From contig NZ_VLKC01000002.1 in assembly GCF_007830295.1 (NCBI RefSeq), positions 1,304,887 to 1,368,886 on the forward strand: a stretch of 64,000 nt of DNA, read 5' to 3'. The position numbers were made by a program, and so were the translations under genes. This stretch comes from Sporomusa sp. KB1 (GTDB taxonomy: Bacteria > Bacillota > Negativicutes > Sporomusales > Sporomusaceae). Each line of letters begins with the position of its first letter. Position 1 is the stretch's first letter. The notes below the pieces were generated by a model. The model saw only the letters and a list, made by a program, of their open reading frames with translations. It was not told the origin of the DNA and did not search any database. Positions 1 through 8,546 of this stretch are shown in pieces.

Positions 1-613
1 TCAGCCACCGCTCACTTTCTTTCAGTGTCATAAGCACCCAAAAACACATTCCAGCGGGAATCAGCAGTATAAAGTAACAACCTCGCCACCCTAGATTCAA
101 CCCTACAAATCCCGCAAAAATTGCTGCTGCAAGAAAGTAACCGACGGGGTAGCCAGACTGCATAAGCCCCATGGCAAACCCGCGTTTTTTGGCTGGAACT
201 ACCTCAGACAAGTACGCAGCTCCAATTGGCCACTCACCGCCAGTCCCGCTTCCAGTGAAAAACCTTGCCAGTGCCAAATGATAAAAATTTTGAGCAATCC
301 CTGTAAAACCAGAAAAAATTGAATATAGACCTATGCATCCGGCCATACCCCACCGTCTTCCTTTACGGTCTGCTAAATAAGGTAGAATAATCGACCCAAT
401 AACTGCGCCTCCAAGAAAGATGGATCCAACCATACCCATTTGCCACAGTGAAAGTCCAAATTCTTCGCGTATTATAGGCAAAGTTAATGCATAAATAGTC
501 CCGTCAGCAGCATCAAAAACCCACGCAAAAAATACAAACCATAGTACTTTCCATGAATAAGGAGTCATTTCCAGGCTTTCTTGCGCCACAATTTTTTGAT
601 TCTCTTCCTGCAT
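1..613 (-). CDS. MFS transporter, partial (3' end outside window)
   Basis: About 204 N-terminal residues of a major facilitator superfamily carrier are present. The reading frame runs off the left edge without a stop. Translation of the minus strand shows a hydrophobic N-terminal half with the MFS loop 2-3 signature (LADRKGRRWG) and the loop region GEWPIGAAYLSEVVPAKKRG. It resembles the second MFS gene of this window (2860-4149), which has LADRKGRRLG and SYLSEMVPAKDRG at the same places, so the two are probably duplicates. The family imports organic or aromatic acids with protons; the substrate here is unknown. An AAAGGAG ribosome site precedes TTG-ATG, so the start may be the TTG at 616 or the ATG at 613. 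The position at the end of a CoA-ester catabolic gene run suggests an uptake role. Confidence 0.85.
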   Translation of the reverse strand, partial: MQEENQKIVAQESLEMTPYSWKVLWFVFFAWVFDAADGTIYALTLPIIREEFGLSLWQMGMVGSIFLGGAVIGSIILPYLADRKGRRWGMAGCIGLYSIFSGFTGIAQNFYHLALARFFTGSGTGGEWPIGAAYLSEVVPAKKRGFAMGLMQSGYPVGYFLAAAIFAGFVGLNLGWRGCYFILLIPAGMCFWVLMTLKESERWL

Positions 614-812
614 CAACCTACTCACTCCTTTTATTTCTAGATTTATTCTGTTCACATTGACCGTATAAGCCTCTCCTGTCTACAATGCATAGTTCACCGC
701 CATGCCCCACTAGGATTGCCCAATGCGATTGGCCCCTAGCCATGACCTGGATTGACGATACGCCGCCAGCGATTAGCCGGTATCTCCGGTTGCACGAAGG
801 CGAGGTGAGCGC

Positions 813-1005
813 ATGGTTTCTAAGATGACGACTCATTTTCTAAAAGAGCTACGGCTATCCGGCGCTGCCAACGGTTACCGGCCCTATGGAGGCCAAAGGC
901 TCGTCTCACCTTGACTTTTGCTCTGCTTTGCTCAAACAAGAGATGGATCACCGTGAAGAGACCCTAAGCGCTCGCGGAGAAAGCAGGCCCATTTTTTCTC
1001 ACACC
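813..1005 (+). pseudogene. IS21-family istB remnant
   Basis: The plus strand reads HFLKELRLSGAANG in one frame and then, after a frameshift near 880, MEAKGSSHLDFCSALLKQEM followed by DHREETLSARGESRP. Together this resembles the N-terminal segment of IstB, the ATP-binding helper of IS21 transposition, which has a conserved LKELRL...G start and an acidic/arginine EM..RE...AR segment. No Walker motifs follow, because the similarity ends near 1005. It is a decayed fragment, not a gene. The 72-aa open frame on the opposite strand at 618-836 is probably a shadow. Homology is judged by eye. Confidence 0.45.
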
Positions 1006-1268
1006 AAAACCCTTGTAATAAAGTGAATTTATTATTGCGTTTCAATATTCGGATAATTAAAGCTTTAATGATATTCTAATTTTCCTAATAATCTATAAAA
1101 CAGACTTGACATAAGGCATGGATATCTTCATCGTAAAATAAAACCCTACTATTATGCACGACTTTATCCTCAACAAGAATAGGTTAGCAAATACCCTGAC
1201 TGAATTATCTTTCGATTTGAAATTGAAACCGTTCTTAAACGACTTTACTTAAATGACTCTGACTATCT

Positions 1269-1388
1269 CTAACTACTTTCGATAATTCTTTCGATGTTAA
1301 CAGCTGATGAAGCCAATTGCTGCATAGAAGCCGTAATTTCGCCTACCACAGCGGCTTGGCGCTCTCCAAAAGCCGCAGCATGATTAAT
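1269..1388 (-). pseudogene. chemoreceptor-like C-terminal remnant, copy A
   Basis: The minus strand has a short open frame ending in TAG at 1269-1271 that reads AAAFGERQAAVVGEITASMQ and continues QLASSAVNIERIIESS. This resembles the helical signalling tail of methyl-accepting chemotaxis proteins (AV.EITASM..LA.SA pattern). There is no start codon or remaining receptor, so it is a fragment. A second, more decayed copy lies at 4338-4448 with extended nucleotide identity. Each copy sits just upstream of an MFS gene. Confidence 0.5.
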
Positions 1389-1479
1389 AGTAAATCTCGC
1401 ATATATTTAGCAGTTATTTTTGTGTTTTATATATTCAAGTTTTTTTAGCACACCTTTGTTAGAAGCATCTAAAGTACTG

Positions 1480-1513
1480 GATGTCAGCCCCTGCGCTCGC
1501 AGGGGCTGACATC
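1480..1513 (-). terminator. Hairpin downstream of the hydrolase gene
   Basis: A perfect 14-bp inverted repeat (GATGTCAGCCCCTG / CAGGGGCTGACATC) with a six-base loop begins 7 bases past the hydrolase stop codon on the minus strand. The stem is GC-rich and very stable. No clear T-tract follows, so it may act as an mRNA 3' stabiliser or a weak terminator rather than a classical one. Confidence 0.5.
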
Positions 1514-1519
1514 AGCCAA

Positions 1520-2326
1520 TCAGTCAAGTTGCGTGATAAATTCGTCCATGTATTCGCAAACTTTTTCCGGATTTTCTACTAGAATAAAATGACCGTAGTC
1601 CGGAATTGGTTTGTAAATTAGTTTCTTGCAATTGGAAATACGCGCAATGGTGGCCTTTGCCATCTCCTCGGTAGCAATCGGGTCGTCAAGTCCTTGAATA
1701 ACAAGTGTCGGGCAGGTAACCTTGTCCATTTTGTCTCGGACATCAAAGCCGTTGTACTGCGTCAAATCCCCTTGTTTGGTAATACCAATTTCCGACATAA
1801 CCCCCCAGAGAATGAAATCTTTCCTTTCCTGTGTAGTAGCCTTTCCAATCAGGCATTCAGAAAATTCTAAGTGGGAATGCTGGCAACTGACATAAGGATG
1901 GTTCAACAGTTCCAAAATACGTTCATCAATAGTAGGAGTATAATCGGAACCCTGCATCGAAACAATTGCGCGAACAGGATATTCCTGGGCTATATGATAG
2001 ACAATGTTGCCGCCCATTGAGCAGCCAATAACGATTGGATTTTCTACTCTAAGCTCCTGAATAACAGCCCAAACAAACTTACCATAGTCTTTATAGTTAT
2101 TGATAACCTTATTACCCGGCAGTGGCCAGCTTTTACCATGAGCCGGCATATCGAACGAAATCATCTTATACTTCTTAGCAAAAATATTCATCATATCATG
2201 ATACTGCCTATTTTCACGCCCTGCTGTATGCAGGCAAATGATTGTTGCCTTGTCATCGGGTGCATTATTGGTTTCGCAGTATACATTAATGCCATTCACC
2301 TTAATATAAAAGCCTGTAATTGACAT
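1520..2326 (-). CDS. Alpha/beta hydrolase
   Basis: A 268-residue alpha/beta-hydrolase-fold protein. Visible are the oxyanion-loop region (CLHTAGRENRQYHD), the nucleophile elbow GCSMGG with the catalytic serine, an acid in the segment LVIQGLDDPIA, and the C-terminal histidine in YGHF. The family hydrolyses esters, C-C bonds or thioesters; the substrate cannot be assigned. The frame is open 17 codons further upstream, but AAAGGGG lies at the right distance from the ATG at 2326, which I chose. It is the last gene before a strong hairpin and follows the SCP2-like gene by 34 bases, so it is probably in the same transcript. In the context of CoA-transferase, thiolase and HMG-CoA-synthase-like genes it may cleave a CoA intermediate or activate the substrate. 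Confidence 0.85.
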   Translation of the reverse strand: MSITGFYIKVNGINVYCETNNAPDDKATIICLHTAGRENRQYHDMMNIFAKKYKMISFDMPAHGKSWPLPGNKVINNYKDYGKFVWAVIQELRVENPIVIGCSMGGNIVYHIAQEYPVRAIVSMQGSDYTPTIDERILELLNHPYVSCQHSHLEFSECLIGKATTQERKDFILWGVMSEIGITKQGDLTQYNGFDVRDKMDKVTCPTLVIQGLDDPIATEEMAKATIARISNCKKLIYKPIPDYGHFILVENPEKVCEYMDEFITQLD

Positions 2327-2360
2327 AGTGATTACCCCTTTCTTGTCGCTTATATAATTG

Positions 2361-2729
2361 TTAGCAGATACCGGCATATACCCGAATCAGTTGCGCCACA
2401 ACATTGAAATTTTGTCTAAAACGAATGGCGCCGCCCATAGTAGTTAGATTATTGGTATTTCCTCTATTCGTAGCTACACTGAGGGATTTATGTGTCCGAA
2501 ATTTTTCCCAGTCCTCTTTAGAACCGGACACACCAATGTCCACACCTGTGTTGGGAATTCCCTTTACAACACTAACGCATTCTCCTAAGTGAAAAGAAAG
2601 CGTACATGTTTCACCGCTGTCGACAATGGTAATATCACCCGTAAAAAACTTTCCATAATAAAACTCCCGGAACTTTTCTGCTTCTGAGCCGTTAATAAGC
2701 GCTTGAAGCCGCATCATTTTCTCCAACAT
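2361..2729 (-). CDS. SCP2-like small protein
   Basis: A 122-residue soluble protein with no signal peptide. The pattern FFTGDITIVDSGETCTLSFH, then IGVSGSKEDWEKF, then a C-terminal helical region weakly resembles the sterol carrier protein 2 fold, which binds acyl chains or acyl-CoA. I do not recognise a closer family, and the call is tentative. An AAAGGAGG ribosome site lies directly upstream of the ATG. It sits between an MFS carrier and an alpha/beta hydrolase in the catabolic gene run, which suits a ligand-binding accessory to a CoA-ester pathway. Confidence 0.6.
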   Translation of the reverse strand: MLEKMMRLQALINGSEAEKFREFYYGKFFTGDITIVDSGETCTLSFHLGECVSVVKGIPNTGVDIGVSGSKEDWEKFRTHKSLSVATNRGNTNNLTTMGGAIRFRQNFNVVAQLIRVYAGIC

Positions 2730-2760
2730 TGATGATCCTCCTTTTAAATTTTATATAGCA

Positions 2761-2777
2761 AAAAGTCCTGCGACTTT
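2761..2777 (-). terminator. Weak terminator-like hairpin
   Basis: In minus-strand orientation AAAGTC-GCAG-GACTTT is followed by further T residues. The 6-bp stem is AT-rich. It lies between the MFS stop (2860) and the SCP2-like start (2729) and could reduce read-through. It is too short to be sure. Confidence 0.3.
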
Positions 2778-2859
2778 AACTATTAAGAAGCACAGTATGT
2801 TATGCCGTAAAACTTCATTGCAGCCCGCTCTTACACTTTCTTCTGCTGGACGACATCAG

Positions 2860-4149
2860 CTAGTCGATGATATCGTCCAGATTCCGTCTAGCAGTTTCCT
2901 GACCGAAAAGCCAGACAATCGGAACCATCAGCCAACCACCAAATGCCGCAACCAATTCCGCCGTTGTAGCGGAGGAATTCTGAGCAATATAACCAAGTAA
3001 AAGCATAGTAAAGACGGCAGATGCACGCCCGGCGCCGATTGAAATAGAAGTACCTACAGCCCGAATGTGAGATGGAAATATCTCACTCGAATAAGCTATC
3101 AAGACAGAATGTTGACCCATACCGAATCCAAGCATAATGGTTGCTATATATAAAAGCATACTACCCTGTGAGGCTAACGCTGCGTTGCCCTTCGAAGCAA
3201 TATATAGCAATATGCAGGAGATCACTGTCAGCGAACTGGCAAGCAGCATTCCTTTCTTGCGACCAATGATGTCAGAAATCTTACCCATAATCGGATACCC
3301 CAAAATAGCAGTTCCCCAGAGAAGCATATTCATTTTACCACAAGTCACAGCGTCAAAATGGAAGTCTGTACGCATGGCAACAAGAAACCACGTCATATTT
3401 CCCCACGCCCAGAATGCTCCAACGATATGCAATGACATCGCAATCAAAGTGTTTTTTCGATACTTTAGCTTAAATAGCTCGGACAATGAGATTTTTTTCT
3501 GGGTAGGATCAATCAAGCCTTTTTGCACATCTTCTCTATATTTAATCCATTGAGGGCTCTCCTTGAGCATGCCCATAACAAATGGAATCAGGATAAGCCC
3601 GAACGAACCTACATAACAAAACTCTCTCCAGCCCCAGCCCCAGCCGGATACTAGCGCGAACACGCCGGAGCAAAGAAATGTACCCACTGGTGTGCCACTC
3701 TGCATCGCACCTAAAAATCCTCCTCGATCTTTGGCAGGAACCATTTCGGACAGATAGGATGCACCTATTCCCCACTGACAGGTCTGTCCATGTGCTGCAA
3801 TAAAACGAAGTCCGAATACCTGAAAAATATTATTAATCAGCCCCATACCACCGTTAAACAAAGCGGCCGCCAGGATACTCAAACTCATCCCCAGGCGTCT
3901 GCCTTTTCTATCCGCTAAAAGTGGCAACCAGAGAGAACTGATAAACCCTCCCGCAGAATAGACGCTGGCTATAATACCAATCATGCCAATTTCAAAATGA
4001 AGCTCCTCAATCATAAATGGTGAAGCAAGCGTATAAACGTTGCTGAAATTAACCAGCGTCCATCCCAAGAATACAAAAATAAATACTCTCCAGACTTCAC
4101 TGGTTACCGGCTGATCTGCTGGAGTGACCACATTCGCTTGACCGTTCAT
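2860..4149 (-). CDS. MFS transporter (organic/aromatic acid type)
   Basis: A 429-residue, 12-segment major facilitator carrier. The loop 2-3 signature LADRKGRRLG and the corresponding second-half motif ISDIIGRKKG are both present, and the segment SYLSEMVPAKDRGGFLGAMQ matches the sialate/aromatic-acid proton symporter group. An open frame extends 18 codons further upstream, but GGGAGG before the ATG at 4149 identifies the start. It is related to the truncated MFS gene at 1-613. Position behind the CoA-transferase and before the SCP2-like gene suggests it imports the growth substrate of this locus. The substrate is unknown. Confidence 0.85.
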   Translation of the reverse strand: MNGQANVVTPADQPVTSEVWRVFIFVFLGWTLVNFSNVYTLASPFMIEELHFEIGMIGIIASVYSAGGFISSLWLPLLADRKGRRLGMSLSILAAALFNGGMGLINNIFQVFGLRFIAAHGQTCQWGIGASYLSEMVPAKDRGGFLGAMQSGTPVGTFLCSGVFALVSGWGWGWREFCYVGSFGLILIPFVMGMLKESPQWIKYREDVQKGLIDPTQKKISLSELFKLKYRKNTLIAMSLHIVGAFWAWGNMTWFLVAMRTDFHFDAVTCGKMNMLLWGTAILGYPIMGKISDIIGRKKGMLLASSLTVISCILLYIASKGNAALASQGSMLLYIATIMLGFGMGQHSVLIAYSSEIFPSHIRAVGTSISIGAGRASAVFTMLLLGYIAQNSSATTAELVAAFGGWLMVPIVWLFGQETARRNLDDIID

Positions 4150-4337
4150 ATAATATACTTTCCCTCCCTTAACTATATTTAGATAATCGTTGATTCGCCA
4201 CAATTAACCATCTGTTGGCTCAAAATGCATACAACTTATTCATCTTTCTCAATAGAAGCCTCTGTCAAACTAAAAATTGATCACCCACATAACAGACAGT
4301 CGGGGTTGCCTCCACTATCTCATTTCCCCGGACTACA

Positions 4338-4448
4338 ACTAAATACGATCAACGATTTTTTTGATATTAACAGCCGATGAAACCACTGCTGCATAGGAAC
4401 CGTACTGTCACTCGCTGCTGAGGCCTGACGTTCTCCAAAAACATCAGG
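4338..4448 (-). pseudogene. chemoreceptor-like C-terminal remnant, copy B
   Basis: This stretch aligns along its length with copy A at 1269-1388: both contain nearly the same run around TTAACAGC(C/T)GATGAA and TTCTCCAAAA. Reading the minus strand gives VFGERQAS and, after frame changes, MQQ and SAVNIKKIVDRI-like pieces. It is more degenerate than copy A. It fills the 262-base gap between the MFS gene (start 4149) and the CoA-transferase stop (4466); I see no other feature in that gap. Confidence 0.5.
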
Positions 4449-4465
4449 ATCACATCTTAAGTTTT

Positions 4466-5656
4466 TTAAATTACTCTCTCATTACGAAAAGCTGCTATCT
4501 CTTCTTCGGTAAAACCAAAGACATCTTTATATATCTCATTATTATGCTGTCCCAAGGTAGGAGACGGCATTTTGACGCATGCATCAGTTTCACTCATTCG
4601 TATCGCTGAATTCGTGACTTTCACTTTCCCCGCGATCGGATGGTCGAATTCGACGAACATGTTTCGAGCCCCGGCAATATGCGGATCATTACATACCTGG
4701 GCAATATTATAAATTGGCGCCGCCGGAATGCCAGCATCAAGCAAAGTTTTAACCAAATCAGCTACCGTCCATTTCTTCGACCATTGTTCAATATATTCTT
4801 TGCACGGTTTCCGATTTTGAACGCGCTTGTGAACGGTTTCAAACTCAGGCATTTCGAGAAGCTTAGGCATTTCCATCAGGTCAACCAATTTATTCCACAT
4901 TTTATCATTACCAACAGCAAGGACTATCTCTCCGTCACTTGCTTTGTAAGACTCCATCGGAGCGCCCGATTCGTATGAATTGCCGCGACGTTGAGGTATC
5001 CGCCCATCAACTAAATAATGCTGATTAATGGTTGCCATAATGGCAACCGTCGAATCAAGCAGCGAAATGTCAAGCATTTGCCCAACGCCCGTCTTGTTAC
5101 GGTATTGCAACGCAGCAAGTATTCCAACACTGGCTGTCATTCCGCCGACAGCATCGCAGATAGGGCCGCCCGTGCGGGTTGGTTCTCCGTCTGCCTCCCC
5201 GGTAACGCTCATAATGCCGCTCATTGCTTGGGCGATAAGGTCATAACCCGGCCATTGGCTGTAGGGCCCGGTTTGCCCGAATCCCGATACAGCTGCATAA
5301 ATAATCCGCGGATTAACTTTTTTCAGTTCCTCATAATCTAACCCAAGCTTCTTCATTACTCCGGGGCGGAAGTTTTCAACCACAACATCTGCACTTTTGA
5401 CCATTTTCAAAAATACGTCTTGGCCTTTTTTCAGGTTTAAGGTAATTCCCCGTTTGTTGCGGTTCATATTCATATAGTACGAGCTCTCACCATTTTTGAA
5501 TGGGTTGAAAAACCTTGCATCATCACCTGTGCCTGGTTGCTCAATTTTTATGACATCGGCTCCCATGTCCGCCAAAAGAGCGCAACAATAGGGACCGGCC
5601 AATACCCTAGTCAAATCCAGAACCTTCAATCCTTCTAGCGCACCTTTTTGTGCCAT
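4466..5656 (-). CDS. Class III CoA-transferase (CaiB/BaiF family)
   Basis: A 396-residue family III CoA-transferase of normal length. Family marks include LEGLKVLDLTRVLAGPYC at the N-terminus, the MGADVIKIEQPGTGDDAR segment, NMNRNKRGITLNLKKG, VVENFRPG and the YDLIAQAMSG region. The conserved aspartate that forms the aspartyl-CoA anhydride is expected in the segment GPICDAVGGM. These enzymes move CoA between carboxylates. Here it probably activates a substrate acid for the thiolase and HMG-CoA-synthase-like enzymes encoded just upstream. GTG and ATG are adjacent; GGGGAG at 8-base spacing favours the ATG at 5656. An untranslated gap of 116 bases separates it from the thiolase gene. Confidence 0.92.
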   Translation of the reverse strand: MAQKGALEGLKVLDLTRVLAGPYCCALLADMGADVIKIEQPGTGDDARFFNPFKNGESSYYMNMNRNKRGITLNLKKGQDVFLKMVKSADVVVENFRPGVMKKLGLDYEELKKVNPRIIYAAVSGFGQTGPYSQWPGYDLIAQAMSGIMSVTGEADGEPTRTGGPICDAVGGMTASVGILAALQYRNKTGVGQMLDISLLDSTVAIMATINQHYLVDGRIPQRRGNSYESGAPMESYKASDGEIVLAVGNDKMWNKLVDLMEMPKLLEMPEFETVHKRVQNRKPCKEYIEQWSKKWTVADLVKTLLDAGIPAAPIYNIAQVCNDPHIAGARNMFVEFDHPIAGKVKVTNSAIRMSETDACVKMPSPTLGQHNNEIYKDVFGFTEEEIAAFRNERVI

Positions 5657-5772
5657 CACAAAATCTCCCCTTTTATATTTTGCCGAGTACGTTTTATTCC
5701 ACGATGCAAATCTGAGCGTATATACAAAGCCTAAATTCTATTTCCATGCGAAACCGAACTTAGCAATAGCTG

Positions 5773-6957
5773 TTAGCCTGGTTCGTTGCCAGCAATAAAC
5801 ACGCAGCTCAACTGTGGTCCCCCGCCAAAGGTGTGTGAAAGGCCGCGGCTTACATCCTTTACCTGACGTTTGGGATTGTCCACCTTATACTGAAGCTGCT
5901 TATAGATTTCATACGTCATCCGCAGTCCGCTGGCTCCGACTGGATGCCCGAAACATTTCAATCCTCCGTCGACATTGACCGGCAATCCTCCGTTCAGTTC
6001 AAAAAAGCCTGCATCAATATCTTCTTTAGCCTTTCCTCTAGCGCTAAAGCCAAAATCTTCATAAATCAGCATTTCTGTGATTGTGAAGCAATCGTGAACT
6101 TCTGCCACGTCAATCTCGGTGCGCGGATTTTTGATACCAGCCATTTCGTAGGCTTTAGACGATGAGGTTTTCAATGCGTCAAAACTTGTCCAGCTAAATC
6201 CTGGTCTTGTATGAGGAAGAACCGAATCCATTGACATGCCAAACCCCTTTACATAAATAGGATCTTGGCGCAACTTCTTTGCGGTGTCGGTTCGGGTGAT
6301 GATGGCGCATGCCGATCCATCACTGTTGCCGCAGCAATCATATAGACCAAGCGGCGAAGCAATCATCGGAGCTTTCAGAACTTCTTCGATGGTTATTTCC
6401 TTATGAAAGTGGGCCTTAGGCGATAACATGCCATTCCTATGATTTTTAACGGCAATTTTGGCAATTGCCTCTTTTCCTTCTTCCGGAGACAGGCCATACT
6501 GTTCAAAGTATCGGGTACCAATCAAAGCAAATGATCCTGGAGCGGTTCTTCTGGCTTCGTAAACAGGGCTCATCCCTCGCCCAGCTCCCAAACCTGGAAA
6601 TCCAGTATCCTTAAGTTTTTCTACGCCAATCGCCATGACAACATCATAAGCGCCGCTGGCGACAGCCATAATCGCGGAAATCAGAGCAACGTGGCCCGCA
6701 CAGCACCAGTTCTCGTTTCTGATGACAGGAATATTCTTAAGTTTCAACGCATCAATAACTTGAGCGCCCGCCAGACCACCCACGGGGGCATAACATTGCC
6801 CAACAAACACAGCCTGAATGTCTTTTGGACCAACTCCCGCATCTTCATAGGCTTCATAAGCCGATTCAACGACAAGGTCACTCACTCCGCAGTCCCAGCG
6901 CTCGCCAAATTTCGAGCATCCCATACCAGCTATTGCAATCTGATCTTTAATTGACAT
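5773..6957 (-). CDS. Thiolase, SCP-x / lipid-transfer type
   Basis: A 394-residue thiolase-superfamily protein. The N-terminus IAIAGMGCSKFGERWD is typical of SCP-x-like thiolases. The active-site cysteine region is NENWCCAGHVAL, the histidine region is VAEVHDCFTITE, and the C-terminal GHPVGASG motif is intact. Members of this subfamily often work with an OB-fold (DUF35) partner, and here the adjacent gene ends in exactly such a domain. The start overlaps the upstream stop by one base (TAATG), so the two proteins are translationally coupled and probably form a complex. Likely role: thiolytic cleavage of a branched or aromatic beta-ketoacyl-CoA, as in the benzoylsuccinyl-CoA thiolase type. The substrate is not determined. 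Confidence 0.88.
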   Translation of the reverse strand: MSIKDQIAIAGMGCSKFGERWDCGVSDLVVESAYEAYEDAGVGPKDIQAVFVGQCYAPVGGLAGAQVIDALKLKNIPVIRNENWCCAGHVALISAIMAVASGAYDVVMAIGVEKLKDTGFPGLGAGRGMSPVYEARRTAPGSFALIGTRYFEQYGLSPEEGKEAIAKIAVKNHRNGMLSPKAHFHKEITIEEVLKAPMIASPLGLYDCCGNSDGSACAIITRTDTAKKLRQDPIYVKGFGMSMDSVLPHTRPGFSWTSFDALKTSSSKAYEMAGIKNPRTEIDVAEVHDCFTITEMLIYEDFGFSARGKAKEDIDAGFFELNGGLPVNVDGGLKCFGHPVGASGLRMTYEIYKQLQYKVDNPKRQVKDVSRGLSHTFGGGPQLSCVFIAGNEPG

Positions 6958-8393
6958 TACTGGTCACCTCCGTTTCTTACTGGACGACATTTCCAATAGT
7001 AGTTAATGTAATTGCCGCCTTCATAGATCTTCCGGAACGTAAACTCTACTTCCATACCGATCTTTACTTCTTCATTATTAAAATCAGTCATTAACAGGTA
7101 ATAGCGGAATCCCTCACTGTCATCAGCAACTGTCTGGACAACCACCGGGTCGTCACCACGCCCCGCTAAATTATCAATGGAATAGGTAAATACTTTTGCA
7201 TGACGGTCAGAAAGTCTAACTTCCTTAAACTCATCTTTTGCGCCGCAGGAAGGACAGATTCTGTTGATTGGGAAAATCCCTTGACCACAACTTGTACATT
7301 TGCTGCCATAAAGACGCAAAATGCCTTTTTGTTCCCGCCAGTAGGCAGAATTAGAAGGAAAAGTCCGGAAAGGCTCGCCGGGAACAGTCTCAAGCAAATC
7401 TCGGAAAGACAAATATCGACTATACGATTCAAGCGTTCTTTTGGTTTCCAAAGCGTATTTAACTGTCGGTTTTTGTTGGATTTTATGCACCTGATCAGTA
7501 ACTTGGAACAAAAAAGCATCTGCACCGTTTCCATACGCGGCCAGCAATATGAGCTCACCAGGCTTAGCTTCTTCCAGCGCGGCTGACAGCAACAATAACG
7601 GCTGAGCAGTACCGCAGTTTCCAATTTGCAGCATGTAGGAGTCTTGAATTTGTTCAGGAGTAAAGCCGGTTTTTTTGGCAACGGCGGCATTCTCTTTCAT
7701 GCCCGGAGTAGACAATACTACCTTTTGGACATCTTCAGGTTTCTTCCCGGCTTTCTTTAAGATGCCTTTTACAGCCTGCGTCATGGCGGTCATGTAGCCT
7801 TTATCAGTGATGAAACGTCCTTCACCATGATTTACATATCGTTCGCTAACATTTCGCCATACATCAATAATCTCAGTGTTTACCGAATAGCATTCAACGA
7901 TCTCTGCAACTAGGTCTTCCGAACCAACCACCAAAGCAGCTGCTGCGTCGCCAAATAGTTGTTCTTGATCGGATTTCGGAAAACCATTACGGCAGTCAGC
8001 CGCAGTAACTAGTGCTTTTCTAGCTGATTTTGCTTTTACCGCGTCAATTGCTGCTTTCAAAGCGCTCGTTCCAGCTTTCGTCGTATTGGAAAAATCAGCT
8101 GTGACAAGATCATTCTTCAAATCACATACGACAGCTATCATGCTTGCAATCGATTTTTCTGCATATGGCGCAGTCGTTGAAGCATAATACAGTGCATCAA
8201 TTTCCTGGCGATCAGAATTCTGAAGACAAGCAATCGCCGCTTCAACCGCCATTGTCAAACTGTCTTCATCCGTATTTGCTACGCTTCGTTCCCCTTTGAT
8301 TGCGCGTCGTTCCCATGCCCGTGCTATAGTTTCCCGTTTCAGGCGGTAATACGGCACATATGCACTCAATGATGATATGCCTACATTCATCAT
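6957..8393 (-). CDS. HMG-CoA-synthase-like protein fused to Zn-ribbon/OB-fold (DUF35)
   Basis: A 478-residue two-part protein. Residues 1 to about 320 resemble the KAS III/HMG-CoA synthase fold (GISSLSAYVPYYRL, then DEDSLTMAVEAA, then FGDAAAALVVGS). The position that normally holds the catalytic cysteine reads SNTTKAGTSAL, so I see no cysteine there. From about 345 the sequence is DUF35-like: a rubredoxin-type zinc knuckle (CTSCGQGIFPINRICPSCG) followed by an OB-fold stretch ending near YYWKC. Such OB-fold modules bind acyl-CoA for thiolase partners. GGGGGG precedes two consecutive ATGs, either of which could be used. It is the first gene of the catabolic run, and a terminator closes the regulator gene upstream. 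Confidence 0.85.
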   Translation of the reverse strand: MMNVGISSLSAYVPYYRLKRETIARAWERRAIKGERSVANTDEDSLTMAVEAAIACLQNSDRQEIDALYYASTTAPYAEKSIASMIAVVCDLKNDLVTADFSNTTKAGTSALKAAIDAVKAKSARKALVTAADCRNGFPKSDQEQLFGDAAAALVVGSEDLVAEIVECYSVNTEIIDVWRNVSERYVNHGEGRFITDKGYMTAMTQAVKGILKKAGKKPEDVQKVVLSTPGMKENAAVAKKTGFTPEQIQDSYMLQIGNCGTAQPLLLLSAALEEAKPGELILLAAYGNGADAFLFQVTDQVHKIQQKPTVKYALETKRTLESYSRYLSFRDLLETVPGEPFRTFPSNSAYWREQKGILRLYGSKCTSCGQGIFPINRICPSCGAKDEFKEVRLSDRHAKVFTYSIDNLAGRGDDPVVVQTVADDSEGFRYYLLMTDFNNEEVKIGMEVEFTFRKIYEGGNYINYYWKCRPVRNGGDQ

Positions 8394-8440
8394 AAAGCCC
8401 CCCTTATATCTGTTATTTGACTACACTATTTGATTTCTGC

Positions 8441-8473
8441 AAAAAAAAAATAGAGCCTTCGTATAAAGACTCT
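8441..8473 (-). terminator. Rho-independent terminator of the PucR-type gene
   Basis: On the minus strand AGAGTCTT pairs with AAGGCTCT (8 bp with one G-U) around a six-base loop, and is followed by A and ten T residues. It lies 74 bases past the regulator stop and separates it from the catabolic run that starts at 8393. Confidence 0.8.
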
Positions 8474-8546
8474 AAAAACGTATGGCTATTTTCCTAATTT
8501 TCTACGAATACTATTAAATCAGATAATTATTAGTCGAGCATTAATA

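Noticed and set aside
618..836. 72-codon minus-strand open frame
   Set aside because: No ribosome site that I trust, no recognisable domain, and it overlaps the istB-like remnant read on the other strand.
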